Both the position numbers and the translations under genes were made by a program. Under the pieces are notes generated by a model, which saw only the letters and a program-made list of their open reading frames with translations, did not search any database and had not been told where the DNA came from. This document shows positions 17,562 through 27,880 of a stretch of DNA of 64,000 nucleotides, piece by piece; the stretch's first letter is position 1; every line of letters starts with the position of its first letter. Origin of the DNA: Paracoccus alcaliphilus (GTDB lineage Bacteria > Pseudomonadota > Alphaproteobacteria > Rhodobacterales > Rhodobacteraceae); the NCBI RefSeq assembly GCF_028553725.1, contig NZ_CP067124.1:561001-625000 (forward strand). Reading direction: 5' to 3'.

Positions 17562-18113
17562 ATGCCAAAGATTTCCGAAGCAAGGATCCTGATCCTCGCC
17601 ACCGACGGTTTCGAGCAATCCGAATTGGAAGTGCCTCGCGACCAGTTGCGCGAAGCCGGGGCGACGGTAGAGATTGTCTCGCCCGATGGCGAAAGCATCC
17701 GTGGCTGGCAGGATGGCGATTGGGGGCAGTTGGTTTCAGTGGATCTGGCTCTGGCCGGGGTGGATGTTTCGTCTTATGATGGAATTGTTCTGCCCGGTGG
17801 CCAGATCAACCCCGACAAGCTGCGCATGGAGGCAACTGCGGTCGATCTGGTGCGGCGGTTTCACGACGGCGGTAAAGTGGTCGCAGCCATTTGCCATGGT
17901 CCTTGGTTGCTGGTCGAAGCCGACCGAGTTCGGGGTCGTAATGTGACGTCCTATAAATCCATCCGGACGGATCTGGAAAATGCCGGCGGACTATGGTCCG
18001 ATAATGAGGTTGTTACGGATCAGCGTATTATCACCTCTCGCAGCCCCGACGATCTGGATGCCTTCTGCGCCTGCATAATAGAGGTGATCGAGGAAGGTGA
18101 AGAAAACGGATAG
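17562..18113 (+). CDS. DJ-1/PfpI-family (type 1 glutamine amidotransferase-like) protein
   Basis: This 183-residue single-domain protein has the DJ-1/PfpI signature: RILILATDGFEQSE at the N-terminus, the DGIVLPGG loop and the nucleophile elbow AAICHGPWLL with the reactive Cys and following His. Family members act as chaperones, glyoxalases/deglycases or proteases on damaged proteins. It is probably co-transcribed with the DUF892 gene. The start at 17562 follows AAAGGA. Confidence 0.88.
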   Translation: MPKISEARILILATDGFEQSELEVPRDQLREAGATVEIVSPDGESIRGWQDGDWGQLVSVDLALAGVDVSSYDGIVLPGGQINPDKLRMEATAVDLVRRFHDGGKVVAAICHGPWLLVEADRVRGRNVTSYKSIRTDLENAGGLWSDNEVVTDQRIITSRSPDDLDAFCACIIEVIEEGEENG

Positions 18114-18164
18114 GATATGCCGAAGGCGCAAGCCTTGCCTGGCCAATGCACCAGAGGAACCCAT

Positions 18165-18638
18165 ATGGATCTTGGACGAGCCATGGAAATCGCCGCCGCT
18201 GCCCATGAGGGGCAAACCGACAAGGCGGGTGATCCGTATATTTTGCATCCTCTGCGGGTCATGGCGGCATGTAAGGGCGACGCGGCGCAGATCGTGGCCG
18301 TGCTGCACGACGTGGTCGAGGATAGCGACTGGACTCTGGAAGCCTTGCGAGCGGAGGGATTGCCGGACGATCTGGTCGCTGCACTGGACGCCGTGACGCG
18401 GCGCGACGCCGAGGATTACTTCGATTTTGTATGCCGGGCGGGACAAAGCGAAATCGGGCGCGCAGTAAAGATCGCGGATCTGCGCGACAATCTGGAAATC
18501 AGCCGCATCGAGAAACCCACCGACAAGGACGAGCGGCGGTGCGAGAAATACCGCCAGGCGCTGCAAATCCTCAAAGCATCGCCGGATGACCCGGCGCAAA
18601 CAGCTTTGTCAGCGGCGGTAATCGTCAAGCATAAGTAG
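18165..18638 (+). CDS. HD-domain phosphohydrolase, SpoT-hydrolase-like
   Basis: This 157-residue protein has the metal-binding HD fold of the (p)ppGpp hydrolase family. An N-terminal AMEIAAAAHEGQTDKAGDPYILHPLRV block is followed by the HDVVED motif and, later, KIADLRDNLE. No synthetase or TGS/ACT domain is present, so it resembles stand-alone small alarmone hydrolases. ATG at 18165 is preferred to 18117 because AGAGGAA lies just before it. It may degrade (p)ppGpp or a related nucleotide; the substrate is inferred from the family. Confidence 0.75.
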   Translation: MDLGRAMEIAAAAHEGQTDKAGDPYILHPLRVMAACKGDAAQIVAVLHDVVEDSDWTLEALRAEGLPDDLVAALDAVTRRDAEDYFDFVCRAGQSEIGRAVKIADLRDNLEISRIEKPTDKDERRCEKYRQALQILKASPDDPAQTALSAAVIVKHK

Positions 18639-19015
18639 CCATTCATCTCCGTCCTTTTCTGAACCACCTGGGAACCTTTCCTCTGAAGCAGCGTTCTGCC
18701 CTCGACGCGCCTGAGTGGAACCCTGCGTGTCACTCCACCACCCCAGACCCCTGTGTCGATTCCCGGCGCAGGGGTTTTCTTGTGGCGGCTCACGCCGCGC
18801 CCCTGTTCCCGCGTTCCAGAGGTCGTCATCGAGGATGCGCAGCTCAGGCGCTTCCTGAATGACCCATTCTGATTCCGGGTTGCCACAGCATATGGAAAAT
18901 ACTGGCGGGAACGCGCATGAAATGGCCTGTGGTGCCAGTCGCGCGGCATCGCTGACATCCCTTGTTTGCTAGGACAGTACCGGCTATATGTCAGGATATA
19001 ATACGGAGGCCAGCC
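18639..19015. other. Non-coding gap with a possible terminator
   Basis: No gene is seen in these 377 nt. A hairpin with arms ACCCCTG (18747-18753) and CAGGGGT (18769-18775) followed by TTT could be a weak rho-independent terminator for the plus-strand operon ending with the HD gene. The 15-nt loop makes this uncertain. Confidence 0.35.
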
Positions 19016-19318
19016 ATGAGCAATGCCGCACAGAAGAGAGCGATCGAGAATTACCGGACACGCCTGACGCAGCGTGGCTTCAAGCGTTTCGAGGTTCTGG
19101 CGCTGGAAGCCGACCGTGAGTTGATCCGGTCGCTTGCCCGGCATCTGGCCGAGGAGGGGCCGGGAGCGGAAGAAGCCCGGCAGACCGTCAAGGCTCTGGT
19201 TGCCGGCGAGCCGCCGAAATCTGGGGACATTCTGTCGGCCTTGCGCCGCTCGCCTCTGGTCGGCGCCGATCTCGATCTGTCGCGCCCGCGCGAGGAAGGG
19301 CGCCGGGTCGACCTGTGA
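19016..19318 (+). CDS. VapB-like antitoxin of a VapBC pair
   Basis: This 100-residue protein directly precedes and overlaps (GTGA, 4 nt) a PIN-domain toxin. CGGAGG lies seven bases before its ATG. The N-terminal half is helical and basic (LTQRGFKRFEVLALEADRE), the C-terminal half acidic with a DLDLSRPREEGR tail, as expected for a toxin-binding arm. It would neutralise the toxin and repress the operon. Confidence 0.8.
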   Translation: MSNAAQKRAIENYRTRLTQRGFKRFEVLALEADRELIRSLARHLAEEGPGAEEARQTVKALVAGEPPKSGDILSALRRSPLVGADLDLSRPREEGRRVDL

Positions 19319-19746
19319 CGCGCTACCTCCTCGATACGAACATCATTAGTAATATCGTCAAGCCGCAACCGTCGGAATCGCTACTGGCGTGGTGGGCGGA
19401 GCAACGCGACGAAAATCTGTTCATCGCCTCGTTGACCATCGCTGAAATCCGGCGTGGCGTTCTCGAAAAGCCACGCGGCAAGAAGCGCGATGCTCTCGAT
19501 GCCTGGTTTTCGGGACCGGAGGGGCCGCAGGAGCTGTTCGCCGGCCGCATTCTTTCGTTCGATGACAAAGCGGGCCTGATCTGGGCGCGTTTGATGGCAG
19601 ACGGCAAGGCGGCTGGACGTCCGCACAGCGCTCTCGACATGATCATCGCTTCTGTCGCAGGTGCAAACGACTGTATTGTCGTTACGGACAACGAGAAGGA
19701 CTTTGCCGGGCTGGAATTCGTCAATCCGCTGCGTGCGGTGGAATGA
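19315..19746 (+). CDS. PIN-domain ribonuclease toxin (VapC family)
   Basis: This 143-residue protein has the PIN active-site acids: YLLDTNIIS (first Asp), the SLTIAEIRRG Glu, the SALDMIIASVA Asp and the VVTDNEKDF Asp. VapC toxins cleave tRNA or rRNA when the antitoxin decays. The GTG start overlaps the antitoxin stop codon, giving translational coupling. The pair sits next to scraps of dinB and dnaE2, consistent with an accessory region. Confidence 0.88.
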   Translation: MTRYLLDTNIISNIVKPQPSESLLAWWAEQRDENLFIASLTIAEIRRGVLEKPRGKKRDALDAWFSGPEGPQELFAGRILSFDDKAGLIWARLMADGKAAGRPHSALDMIIASVAGANDCIVVTDNEKDFAGLEFVNPLRAVE

Positions 19747-20097
19747 TCCCCGACAGGCCGGGATCAAGAACGGGTTCGTGCCATTTGCGTGCTACGCCGA
19801 GCCAGCGGTCCACGAACGCCTGACACTCGGGCTTTCCGAAGCGGAGCTGGAACTTATAGAGGCGATTGACCACCTGGCGCATCAGATCGCGCATCTCGTC
19901 GTCGTCAATACGCGAAAGCTCTTGCCATGGATTTGGTTGCCGTCGGCATCGACGACAAAAACATCGGAGAAATTTCCGGCATTCGTTACCGGCACTCGCC
20001 CCGCATGGATGTTCTCCAGCATGGTGTTGCGGACGCAGATCATCGCCATCGCCTTGGCGAGTTGAGCCGCAATCTTCTCCTCGTCCCGCCGCCTCAT
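19724..20097 (-). pseudogene. Frameshifted conserved protein next to dinB remnant
   Basis: From ATG 20097 the frame encodes [20 protein letters not shown] and FSDVFVVDADGNQI. Beyond about 19930 the sensible protein continues in another frame (PWQELSRIDDDEMRDLMRQVVNRLYKF, then WHEPVLDPGLSG). The two parts join into one plausible protein of about 120 residues, so a single small indel near 19930 is inferred. I do not recognise the family. Its end overlaps the 3' end of the VapC gene on the other strand. Confidence 0.5.
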
Positions 20098-20118
20098 CCG
20101 GCCACTCCCGTTTGGTTT

Positions 20119-20364
20119 TTACTGGCCCGGCAGACCAAGGCTGAGTTGCCGGGTATCGTCTTCGTCCCTTTCCGGCTCCAATGAGGATAGCGTCGCGCCA
20201 AGAAGCCGCACACCCTTTTTGACCGGGAACAGCGGCTCCAGAAGCACCGACGCGATTCCGACGAGTTCCTCCACTCCGCGCAATCCGCGCTCGTTAGTCC
20301 GGCTGCGGGTGATCTGCTGGAAGTCGGCATATTTGACCTTGAGTGTCACAGTGCGGCCGGTCAA
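20119..20364 (-). pseudogene. dinB: DNA polymerase IV (DinB) C-terminal remnant
   Basis: About 80 residues remain, including [20 protein letters not shown] and the little-finger end [14 protein letters not shown], typical of the last part of Y-family polymerase IV. The catalytic palm and fingers are missing; the coding part stops abruptly at about 20360, where a dnaE2-like fragment begins on the other strand. Inactive. Confidence 0.8.
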
Positions 20365-20365
20365 C

Positions 20366-20521
20366 CCCTTGAGCGCACCTCGCTATGCCGAGCTACAGGT
20401 GACGTCGCAGTTTTCCTTCCTGCGCGGGGCGTCCTCGGCCGAGGAGCTGTTCGCGACTGCGGCGGCGATGGGGATAGAGGCGCTGGCAGTCACGGATCGC
20501 AATACGTTGGCCACCCTGCCC
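20366..20521 (+). pseudogene. dnaE2: Error-prone DNA polymerase DnaE2 (ImuC) N-terminal remnant
   Basis: About 47 residues match the extreme N-terminus of DnaE2: [21 protein letters not shown] followed by [13 protein letters not shown], the start of the PHP domain. The frame then ends at 20521. The remaining thousand or so residues are absent. With the dinB scrap it forms a head-to-head relic of two mutagenic polymerases. Confidence 0.8.
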
Positions 20522-20523
20522 TG

Positions 20524-21002
20524 ACTCGCTATTCCCGCTTTTCCTTCTTGGCATCAATTCTCAGCGCAAATCAACTCGCTTTGGCGACGCCGTGAATGCC
20601 GAGGACAGCAGCTGACATGAAACCCGCTTGCGGGCAGCGTGGGCAGTGTTGATGACGCGCAGCAGGCCGGCCGAAGGACGTGACAGCAGCGTGACTTCCA
20701 CTCCGCAAGCAAGGCAGCCGCAGATCGATTCAGGATGAACCCTCGTCATATCGCAGCCGCGCTGGCCCACGGTCCAGCGCGTCACGAGCATGGGCAGCAA
20801 GATCTGTCCCAATGCAGCCGGAGCTTAGCGATCTTGTCCGCTGGTTACCGCAAAGGACCACGATATCTTCGGCGGCCAAAAGGATGGCCGCGAGATGCCG
20901 GTAGTGATCGCTAGAACCGCGTCAGATCGTCCGGTGCGACGGCCAGCAGTTGAGAGTCTAGGAACGCCGCGTCACGGTGACGGCTGACAGGATCGGCTGA
21001 CA
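20524..21002. other. About 480 nt without a recognisable gene
   Basis: It lies downstream of the molybdenum oxidoreductase operon and of the dnaE2 scrap. A minus-strand frame of 83 codons (20561-20812) has no ribosome site and no recognisable motif. Probably decayed DNA. Confidence 0.4.
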
Positions 21003-23177
21003 TCACAGGTCCAGCCCCGCAATGATCTTGTCCGGCGTCGCGGGCAGGTCGCGCACCCGGACGCCGCAGGCATTGTGGATTGCGTTCAGCACCGCTGCCC
21101 CTGCACCGCAAATCCCCAGTTCCCCCAATCCCTTGGCCTGTAGCGGACCGACATAGGCATCGCGCTCCGGCAGGAAATGCACCTCCAGCGGCGGTACATC
21201 GGCATGGCAGGGGATGTGGTATTCGGCAAGATCGCGGCTGACGGCATGGCCGTCCCGGGGATCATGCTCCATCGCTTCGGTCAGAGCGATGCCAATGCCG
21301 AATGTCATACCGCCAAGGCATTGCGAACGTGCGGTCTTTTCGTTCAGAACCCGGCCGCAGGCGAACACGCCCAGCATCCGCCGCACCCGCGCCTCTCCAG
21401 TCCAGCGATTGACCGCAACCTCGGCCCAATGGCTGCCCCATGTGGCCTGACGGACGGATTTTTCGGTCTTGCCAGGTTGCAGATGACCCTCTGCGCCGAT
21501 CGGGCTGTCGATCAGGTCGGACAGGGATTTTGCTACATTGCCCGCGCGTGCCACACCATCATGCAAGGACAGGTCGGTTTCGTCACATCCCATCTTGGCC
21601 GCAATTTGCCGCCGGATGTCCTCGCACGCCAGATAGACCGAGTTTCCGCTGGAGGCCGCGCCAAACGAACCGCCAGATCCTGCGGCGGGCGGGAAATCGG
21701 TGTCGCCTAGCCGGACCTCGACACGGTCGGTCGGCAAGCCCAGCATCTCGGCCGCAAGCTGGCCGAGAATGGTATAGGTGCCAGTGCCGATATCGGTCAT
21801 ATCGGTTTCGACGATGGCCCGGCAGTCGGGGTGCAAGGTGACTTTGGCGCGGGACTCGATCAGCATATTGACGCGCACTGCCGCAGCGACCCCCATCCCG
21901 ATCATCCATTCGCCCTGCACCTGCTGTCCCGTGGGGCGGCGTTCCGACCAGCCAAAGCGTTCGGCGCCGACCCGCAGGGCCTCGGCCAGCTTGTTGCTGG
22001 AGTAAGGGCGTCCGCTCACGGGCTCGGCGTCGGGGATATTGCGCAGGCGCAGTTCAACCGGGTCTATTCCTGCGGCTTCGGCCAGTTCGTCCATCGCGCA
22101 TTCGAACACGGTGACACCCACAGCCTCACCGGGGGCGCGGACGGACCCTGCGCAGCCGCGGTGGATATGCGCGACGGCGTGGACAATCTGGCGATGCGCG
22201 GCTTCATAGGTAAAGGGTGTGGCTTGCGTCACGGGTTCCGAAAACTGCGTGCCGGGCAAGTTGGAGACCAGCACGTCGTGGCCGATACCCGTCATGCGGC
22301 CATCGGCGTCGCAGGCCAGCCGTACGCGCTGCCGCGTTTCAGACCGGCGATGGGCAAGGTCGAACACCTGCTGCCGGGTCATCGCCACCTTGACGGGGCG
22401 GCCCAATTGCTTGGCGGCGATGGCGGCAGCAACAGCCTCGGCGTTGATGCCCAGTTTCGATCCGAAACCGCCGCCGACATAGGGGGCCAGCAATCTCAGC
22501 TTGTCGGGCTTGATCCCGAGCGCATCGGCCATCTGCGCGCGGTTCGAGGACAGCATTTGCAGACCGGCCCGGATCGTCAGGTGATCGCCGTCCCATTCGG
22601 CGACGGCGGCATGTGGCTCCATCGCGGCGGCCATCTGGGACGGGGTGTGCCACACCGCGTCCACGGAAACGGCGGCATCCCGCATGGCCTGAGCCAGATC
22701 GCCGGTGTTCGATTGTTTTTTGGGGGGCAGTTCGGGCTTGACCGCATTCGGGTCCACGACCGCAGTCTCTGCCGAATAGCGCACAGACAGGTTTTGCGCC
22801 GCATTGGTCGCAGCCTCAAAGCTGTCGGCCACGACCAGCGCAATGGCCTGACCCATATACTCGACCTGATCCGGGCCTGCCTTCGGACCTTTCTGATCCA
22901 TTCCCTGCGAGGCATAACGGATCATGCGCGGATCATGAATGACGGCCAACGCGCCCGGCGCGTCACCGATGTCCAGAACCCTGCCTGCGGGAATGGAAGC
23001 CTGCACCAGAACGCCATAGGCTATCTTATCCGGCCGCACCTCGGCTGCGTAAGCCGCGCGGCCCGTCACCTTCAGCGGGCCCTCCAGCCGATTGAGCGGT
23101 TGGCCCAGAACGCCCTGCACCATATGGTCCAGCCGGTTGTCGTGGTCGGGCTTATCGACTTTCAGATGACGGGTCAT
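21003..23177 (-). CDS. paoC: Xanthine dehydrogenase-family molybdopterin-binding subunit (PaoC/YagR-like)
   Basis: This 724-residue subunit would hold the molybdenum cofactor of a three-subunit aldehyde or purine-type oxidoreductase. Visible features are the GRAAYAAEV entry of the Ald_Xan_dh_C domain, the [12 protein letters not shown] cofactor-binding loop, [18 protein letters not shown] and the catalytic Glu motif [15 protein letters not shown] near the C-terminus. Its start overlaps the stop of the FAD subunit by 4 nt. Subunit order matches E. coli paoABC. It lacks a leader itself; export would depend on a partner signal, which is not seen either. Confidence 0.9.
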   Translation of the reverse strand: MTRHLKVDKPDHDNRLDHMVQGVLGQPLNRLEGPLKVTGRAAYAAEVRPDKIAYGVLVQASIPAGRVLDIGDAPGALAVIHDPRMIRYASQGMDQKGPKAGPDQVEYMGQAIALVVADSFEAATNAAQNLSVRYSAETAVVDPNAVKPELPPKKQSNTGDLAQAMRDAAVSVDAVWHTPSQMAAAMEPHAAVAEWDGDHLTIRAGLQMLSSNRAQMADALGIKPDKLRLLAPYVGGGFGSKLGINAEAVAAAIAAKQLGRPVKVAMTRQQVFDLAHRRSETRQRVRLACDADGRMTGIGHDVLVSNLPGTQFSEPVTQATPFTYEAAHRQIVHAVAHIHRGCAGSVRAPGEAVGVTVFECAMDELAEAAGIDPVELRLRNIPDAEPVSGRPYSSNKLAEALRVGAERFGWSERRPTGQQVQGEWMIGMGVAAAVRVNMLIESRAKVTLHPDCRAIVETDMTDIGTGTYTILGQLAAEMLGLPTDRVEVRLGDTDFPPAAGSGGSFGAASSGNSVYLACEDIRRQIAAKMGCDETDLSLHDGVARAGNVAKSLSDLIDSPIGAEGHLQPGKTEKSVRQATWGSHWAEVAVNRWTGEARVRRMLGVFACGRVLNEKTARSQCLGGMTFGIGIALTEAMEHDPRDGHAVSRDLAEYHIPCHADVPPLEVHFLPERDAYVGPLQAKGLGELGICGAGAAVLNAIHNACGVRVRDLPATPDKIIAGLDL

Positions 23178-24142
23178 GCGCCAGCCTCCAGCCCGGTTGC
23201 ATCGCGAAGCGTTGCGATCAGCGTGCGGCGCAGCAGCGGGATTTTGAATTGGTTCTCACCCCACCCTCGTGCTGGCCGCAATATGATCTCTGCGGCATCC
23301 GCAAAAAGCGGGTCCGAGGGCATTTTCCCGGCCAGCAGCCATTCGGCCTCGGGGTTGCGCCACGGCCTTGCAGCGACCCCGCCGAACGCCAGCGCGGCGT
23401 TGGCGATCTGTGTGCCGTTCATCGTGACAACTGCCGCGACCGACACCAGCGCGAACGCATAAGAGGCGCGGTCCCGGACCTTGCGATAACGCTGTTGCCC
23501 CCCGGCAGGCGGGGGGAGGGTGATTGCGGTGATGATCTCACCGGGTTGCAGCACGGTTTCCAGATGCGGAGTGTCACCGGGCAGCAGATAGAAATCGGCC
23601 AGCGCAACCCGCCGGGGATTGGGGCCGTCGATTTGGACAACAGCATCCAGCGCGCGCAAGGCCACGGCCATGTCGCTTGGATGTGTCGCGATGCAATGTG
23701 ATGACGCCCCCAGAATGGCATGATTGCGCGTTACGCCGCCGATGGCCGCGCACCCTGCACCGGGATCGCGCTTGTTGCAGGCCATGCGGCGGTCATAGAA
23801 ATAAGGGCACCGGGTCCGTTGCAGCAGATTGCCGCCGGTTGTGGCCATATTGCGCAATTGGCCGCTGGCCCCGGCCAGCAGCGCGCGGGACAGGACAGGA
23901 TAATCGCGCCGGATAACGGGATGGACGGCCAGATCGCTGTTTTTCACCAAGGCCCCGATCCGCAGGCCATCGCCATCGGGTTCGATCCGGGCAAGGTCCA
24001 GCCGGGTAATGTCCACCAGTGAGTCAGGCGTCATCACCTCGTGCTTCATCAGGTCCAGAAGGTTGGTGCCGCCGGCGATGATGGTCGCGCCGACCGCGAC
24101 ATCGCCAAGTGATTCAGCGCGATGATAGGTGAACTCTTTCAT
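23174..24142 (-). CDS. paoB: FAD-binding subunit of molybdenum oxidoreductase (PaoB/YagS-like)
   Basis: This 322-residue protein from ATG 24142 has the CO-dehydrogenase flavoprotein fold with [15 protein letters not shown] (FAD-binding loop), [18 protein letters not shown] with an extra Cys-rich segment typical of PaoB ([12 protein letters not shown]), and the C-terminal CO_deh_flav_C domain. ATGA overlaps at both ends couple it to the neighbouring subunits. It would carry electrons from the molybdenum centre and 2Fe-2S clusters to the acceptor. Confidence 0.9.
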   Translation of the reverse strand: MKEFTYHRAESLGDVAVGATIIAGGTNLLDLMKHEVMTPDSLVDITRLDLARIEPDGDGLRIGALVKNSDLAVHPVIRRDYPVLSRALLAGASGQLRNMATTGGNLLQRTRCPYFYDRRMACNKRDPGAGCAAIGGVTRNHAILGASSHCIATHPSDMAVALRALDAVVQIDGPNPRRVALADFYLLPGDTPHLETVLQPGEIITAITLPPPAGGQQRYRKVRDRASYAFALVSVAAVVTMNGTQIANAALAFGGVAARPWRNPEAEWLLAGKMPSDPLFADAAEIILRPARGWGENQFKIPLLRRTLIATLRDATGLEAGA

Positions 24143-24663
24143 GCTGCGTCCTCGTGGCGGTTGCCCTTGCCGGCAACTTCGAGGATGGCATCGACGATAT
24201 TGGAATAGGCGGCGCAGCGGCAAAGATTTCCGCTCATCCTTTCCGCGATTTCGCTATGAGACATTGGCTGCGGCCCGTCCAGGCTGGCCGAAGCGTGGCT
24301 GGGCCAGCCCGCCGCGATCTCCTCCAGCATGGCTGTGGCTGAACAGATCTGCCCCGGCGTGCAGTAACCACATTGATAGCCGTCATGGTCCAGAAAGCTT
24401 TGTTGCAACGGGGAAAGGTGTTCCATGGTACCCAGCCCTTCAATGGTCGTGATCTGCGCATCCTCGGCCATGCAGGCCAGCGTCAGGCAGGTATTTATCC
24501 GCCGACCATCAACCAGAACCGTGCAGGCACCGCATTGCCCATGGTCACACCCTTTCTTGGTGCCGGTCAGGCCCAGATGGTGGCGCAACGCATCCAGAAG
24601 CGTCGTTCGAGTGTCGATGTCGAGGTCATGGGACTGGCCATTAATCATAAGGGTGATCTGCAT
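24139..24663 (-). CDS. paoA: 2Fe-2S subunit of molybdenum oxidoreductase (PaoA/YagT-like)
   Basis: This 174-residue subunit holds two [2Fe-2S] clusters. The plant-type ferredoxin motif is [16 protein letters not shown] with a later Cys (NTCLTLACM). The alpha-helical cluster motif is [12 protein letters not shown] and CRCAAY. It is the first gene of the operon and overlaps the next by ATGA. Unlike E. coli PaoA it has no twin-arginine leader in the frame seen, so the enzyme may be cytoplasmic. Confidence 0.9.
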   Translation of the reverse strand: MQITLMINGQSHDLDIDTRTTLLDALRHHLGLTGTKKGCDHGQCGACTVLVDGRRINTCLTLACMAEDAQITTIEGLGTMEHLSPLQQSFLDHDGYQCGYCTPGQICSATAMLEEIAAGWPSHASASLDGPQPMSHSEIAERMSGNLCRCAAYSNIVDAILEVAGKGNRHEDAA

Positions 24664-24776
24664 GTGGCCTCTCTTGCTGGCGAACTGCTGGCTGACGGTT
24701 GCCGGACTAACCCCCAGGACGGGCGGGGGGTTCCGCGACGGTCTATTCCGTCACGCCCCATCCTGCGCCGACGCAT

Positions 24777-25358
24777 TTACGATAGGCGCTGGTGTCGTCC
24801 TTGCGGTTTGGAAAACGGACGACTAAGGCCGCGTGCCCCCACAAGGCCAAAGCGCCACGGCAAATCCTTTGCCTTGCTGATGCCGATGCGTGGACCTGCA
24901 AGAATGTCGGGGAATGTCGGCGACAGAATGATGCGAAAGTCGTCGGTGACAAACGAGGCGCCATCGTCCGTCGAGCGGATATCCAGCGCCTGTGTCAAAC
25001 GTCCTGGACCGTTGCACAGACTTTCATTGCCGCGCCGCAGTCGCATCAGGTCAATGCCGTATTCAGGCCTGATGGCACGGATCAGCACGGCCTCGCCGGG
25101 TCTGGCGACGACGTTAAGGCATAGATGGATGCCGTAAGACCGATAGACATAAGCATGTCCCGCCGGACCGAACATCGCGCCGTTCCGCGCGCTCGGCCCG
25201 CGAAAGCTGTGAGAGGCGGGGTCATCCTGGCGATAGGCTTCGGTCTCGATGATGGTGCCACCCGCACCGCGAACCCACAGGGATGCCCCGATCAGTCTTT
25301 GTGCGAGGCTGACGGCATCCATTTCGGCGGCTTGCTGTGACAAAAGCACGTGGGTCAT
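24777..25358 (-). CDS. Alkyladenine (3-methyladenine) DNA glycosylase
   Basis: This 193-residue protein is of the AAG/MPG family, which excises alkylated purines in base excision repair. Visible are ETEAY (catalytic Glu region), DPASHSFRG, RNGAMFGPAGHAYVYRSYGIHLCLNVV and the CNGPGRLTQAL DNA-binding loop, all in family order. An EcfG-type promoter lies 33 nt upstream, linking alkylation repair to the general stress response, as for ku/ligD in this window. Confidence 0.9.
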   Translation of the reverse strand: MTHVLLSQQAAEMDAVSLAQRLIGASLWVRGAGGTIIETEAYRQDDPASHSFRGPSARNGAMFGPAGHAYVYRSYGIHLCLNVVARPGEAVLIRAIRPEYGIDLMRLRRGNESLCNGPGRLTQALDIRSTDDGASFVTDDFRIILSPTFPDILAGPRIGISKAKDLPWRFGLVGARGLSRPFSKPQGRHQRLS

Positions 25359-25390
25359 TCTCTCTTTTGCCGGATGCTTTCAATACTGAA

Positions 25391-25415
25391 AACATTCCCG
25401 CCGTTGCTTCGTTCC
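25391..25415 (-). promoter_or_regulatory. EcfG-type promoter for the alkyladenine glycosylase
   Basis: On the minus strand GGAAC (25411-25415), 16 nt, TGTT (25391-25394), 32 nt before the start codon. Confidence 0.75.
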
Positions 25416-25530
25416 AACCGCAACACGTTTTGAAAAACGGACAGCCATCACCCTGTTCGTATCCTCCACCCGCACAGGGCCTGCCACGTCGCCGAATGAA
25501 GGCATAGAGCGCCGCCGTTCCCTCAGGAAG

Positions 25531-25707
25531 CTAGCCTTCCGATCCGGCATCCAGCGCAGTGACCGGGCTGAAGATAGCTGTGATCACTGCGACGACCGGC
25601 TCATTGTCATTAGTTTGATAATCCGGAAAATCACGCTGTTCTAACAGGCCGCTGAAATAGTTGCCGAACCAGAACCGCTTCCTGTCTTGGCGACTGATGA
25701 GGATCAT
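25531..25707 (-). CDS. Hypothetical 58-residue protein
   Basis: A short frame beginning MILISRQDRKRFWFGNYFSG, with a mixed composition and no recognised motif. GAAGGG lies about ten bases upstream. Its protein-like composition is the only support, and it is the only candidate in the 400 nt between the glycosylase promoter and the transposase relic. Confidence 0.3.
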   Translation of the reverse strand: MILISRQDRKRFWFGNYFSGLLEQRDFPDYQTNDNEPVVAVITAIFSPVTALDAGSEG

Positions 25708-25771
25708 GGCCGGGCCCTTCGGCGCTGGAGGGCATAGTTGCCTCATGGGTGCCTGATGCCCGGTTTGGAGG

Positions 25772-26626
25772 TCAGGCCCCCAAAAGCCGGGGCAATCGGG
25801 CCAGGTTGTTGGCGGCCATTGTCAGGATGAAGCGGGATCTCACCCGTTCGACACCGCGATAGACGGTCTGGGCCATGCCGCCGACGGTCTTGGTCCATCC
25901 AAAGGGCTCCTCGATCCGCTTTCGATGCTTGATCGACAGGGCATACCCTTTGTGCCGTGTGGTGCGTCCGTCGATTGCCGAATGCCGCGCTTTTTGGGCG
26001 ACATGGGGGGTGACGCAGGCCCGACGCAGATCGGCCACGAAGCCAGCGGCATCATAGGCCTTGTCAGCGCCCACCGTCAGTTTTCGGGTCGAGCCAGGGG
26101 AATGACGATGCAGCATGTCGAGCGCGGCCTTCCGTTCGGCATGGTCGTCGGCCTGTGTCAGGTCGCCCTGAACGATCAGCCCGTTTCGGTTTTCCATCAG
26201 CGCATGTCCCATGAAGCAAAGCATTGCGCCCGTGCCGGGGGCTTTCTTGTAAAGCCGTGCCTCCGGATCGGTGGTGGAGACATGGGTCGCGTTGGAGCGC
26301 TTCTCGCCCTTGAAGTCGACCTCGGCATTTCGGCTGCGATGGTTGGTGTGGGGCATTGGAGCTGTCTCGGGGTTGGTCGCGGCGGCCTGATCAGCGGGGA
26401 TGTCATCCTGGGCGGGCGGACCGCCGGGACCCTCGTCACTGGGCGGCGCGTCCTCGGTCTTGGGCTTGAAGCTTTTCATCGACGCCCAGGCCTTGATGAG
26501 CGTGCCATCGACCGAGAAGTGATCATCCGACAAGAGTGGCGCAACTTCGCGATGGGCCAGGATCGCCGCCATCACCTTGCGCGACATCTCGGTCGTCAGC
26601 AGCCTGTCCCGGTTCTTGGTGAACAC
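25772..26626 (-). pseudogene. IS1182/IS5-like transposase lacking its N-terminus
   Basis: The 284 codons cover the middle and C-terminal domains: FTKNRDRLL, HFSVDGTLIKAWASMKSF (first Asp), GEKRSNATHVSTTDPEARLY, VGADKAYDAAGF (second Asp) and RKRIEEPFGWTKTVGG (Glu). The N-terminal DNA-binding third is missing; before 26626 unrelated DNA and then the end of a second element begin. Inactive. Confidence 0.85.
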
Positions 26627-26742
26627 AGTCGGCCTTCGGCCCGGGGCTTCGCCCGTTCAGGGCTGAAATCCGTCCCCCGGGGGCTGTTGAAGAAGTTCGA
26701 TGTCTCTGATTCACTTGGCTGAACAGAGATATTGGGGCAGCG

Positions 26743-27880
26743 ATGCTGGGTCGGAAAGAACGCGGGCAACTGGAGCTTTTCATCACGGGGTCGCTGCGGG
26801 GGCTGATCCCTGATGACCATGTGCTGGTGAGGGTCGATCAGGTTCTTGATCTTGGGTCGGCTGCGCGCTGAAGTGGCCGATCTCTATTGTGCCGACAATG
26901 GCCGTCCCGGTATCGATCCCGAGGTAGCCATGCGGCTGATGCTGGCGGGTTTGCCTCGATTGGGATCGTTCGAGACCGGCGGCTGATGCGTGAAGCGCAG
27001 GTCAATCTCGCGATCCGCTGGTTCGTCGGTTACGCCTTGCACGAGGCCTTGCCGGATCACTCCTCGCTGACGCGCATCCGGCAGCGTTGGGGCGCAGATG
27101 TTTTCCGCCAGATCTTCATACATGTCGTGCGACAGTGCCAGGCGGCGGGCCTGGTTTCGACTGAAACCGTCCACATTGACGCCAGCCTGATCCGGGCGAA
27201 TGTCAGCATGGACGCACTGGTTTCGCGCCATCTGGATGCGGTCGAGGCCGCCCGTGACGACGTCAATGGCGCCGAGCGGGACGCGCGCACGAGCGGCAAG
27301 TTCAAGTTGCTCTGCCGCACAGACCCGGACGCGACCATGGCTACATCCTCCAGGGCGCCGCTGTGCCCGGCCTACAAGCAGCACACGGCCGTTGACGATT
27401 TTGCGGGCGTCGTCGTCGATGTGGAGATTGTGACCGGCGAAGAACATGACACGGGCCGGTTCGATGAGCGCCTGGAAGCAATCGAAGCGACCCTTGGAGT
27501 TACCCCGGGCCGGATCACGGCGGACAGGCTCTATGGCATTGGCCGGATTTACGCCGCCCTTGAAGACCGCAGGATAGCAGCCGTCATCCCGCCTCTTCGT
27601 GCCCCCCGTCGCAAGGCGGCACAGGGCTTTCCAACCGAGCGGTTCAAGTTTGACCCCCATCACGATGTGGTCCGGTGTCCGGCGAGGAGGCGGCTGACCC
27701 CGAGAAACGTCACAAAATCCGGGCAATGGTATCGCGCCGACCGGCATGACTGCGCGCGCTGTCCTCTCAAGGCGCAATGCCTGCCCCGGGGCGCGCCATC
27801 CCGCAGGGTGCATATCGTGACAAACCACGCGGCCATCTTGCGCGCTCGACGCAAACGCCTGGCATGGGGAAAGGACGGCC
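26743..27880 (+). pseudogene. IS1182-family transposase, frameshifted and C-terminally truncated
   Basis: The protein starts MLGRKERGQLELF at 26743 and changes frame at about 26850 (LRAEVADLYCADNGRPGIDPEVAMRLMLAG) and again at about 26955. It then runs in one frame from LMREAQVNLAIRWFVGY through IDASLIRANVSMD, GEEHDTGRFDERLEA and ITADRLYGIGRIYA to the Cys-rich RHDCARCPLKAQCLP. It loses similarity at about 27880, where an IS110-like relic begins. The probable left end lies near 26684 (GGCTGTTGAAGAAGTTC). Confidence 0.8.

Noticed and set aside
21831..23462. Long plus-strand frame opposite the molybdenum oxidoreductase genes
   Set aside because: Spans the boundary of two real genes on the other strand and shows no motif.
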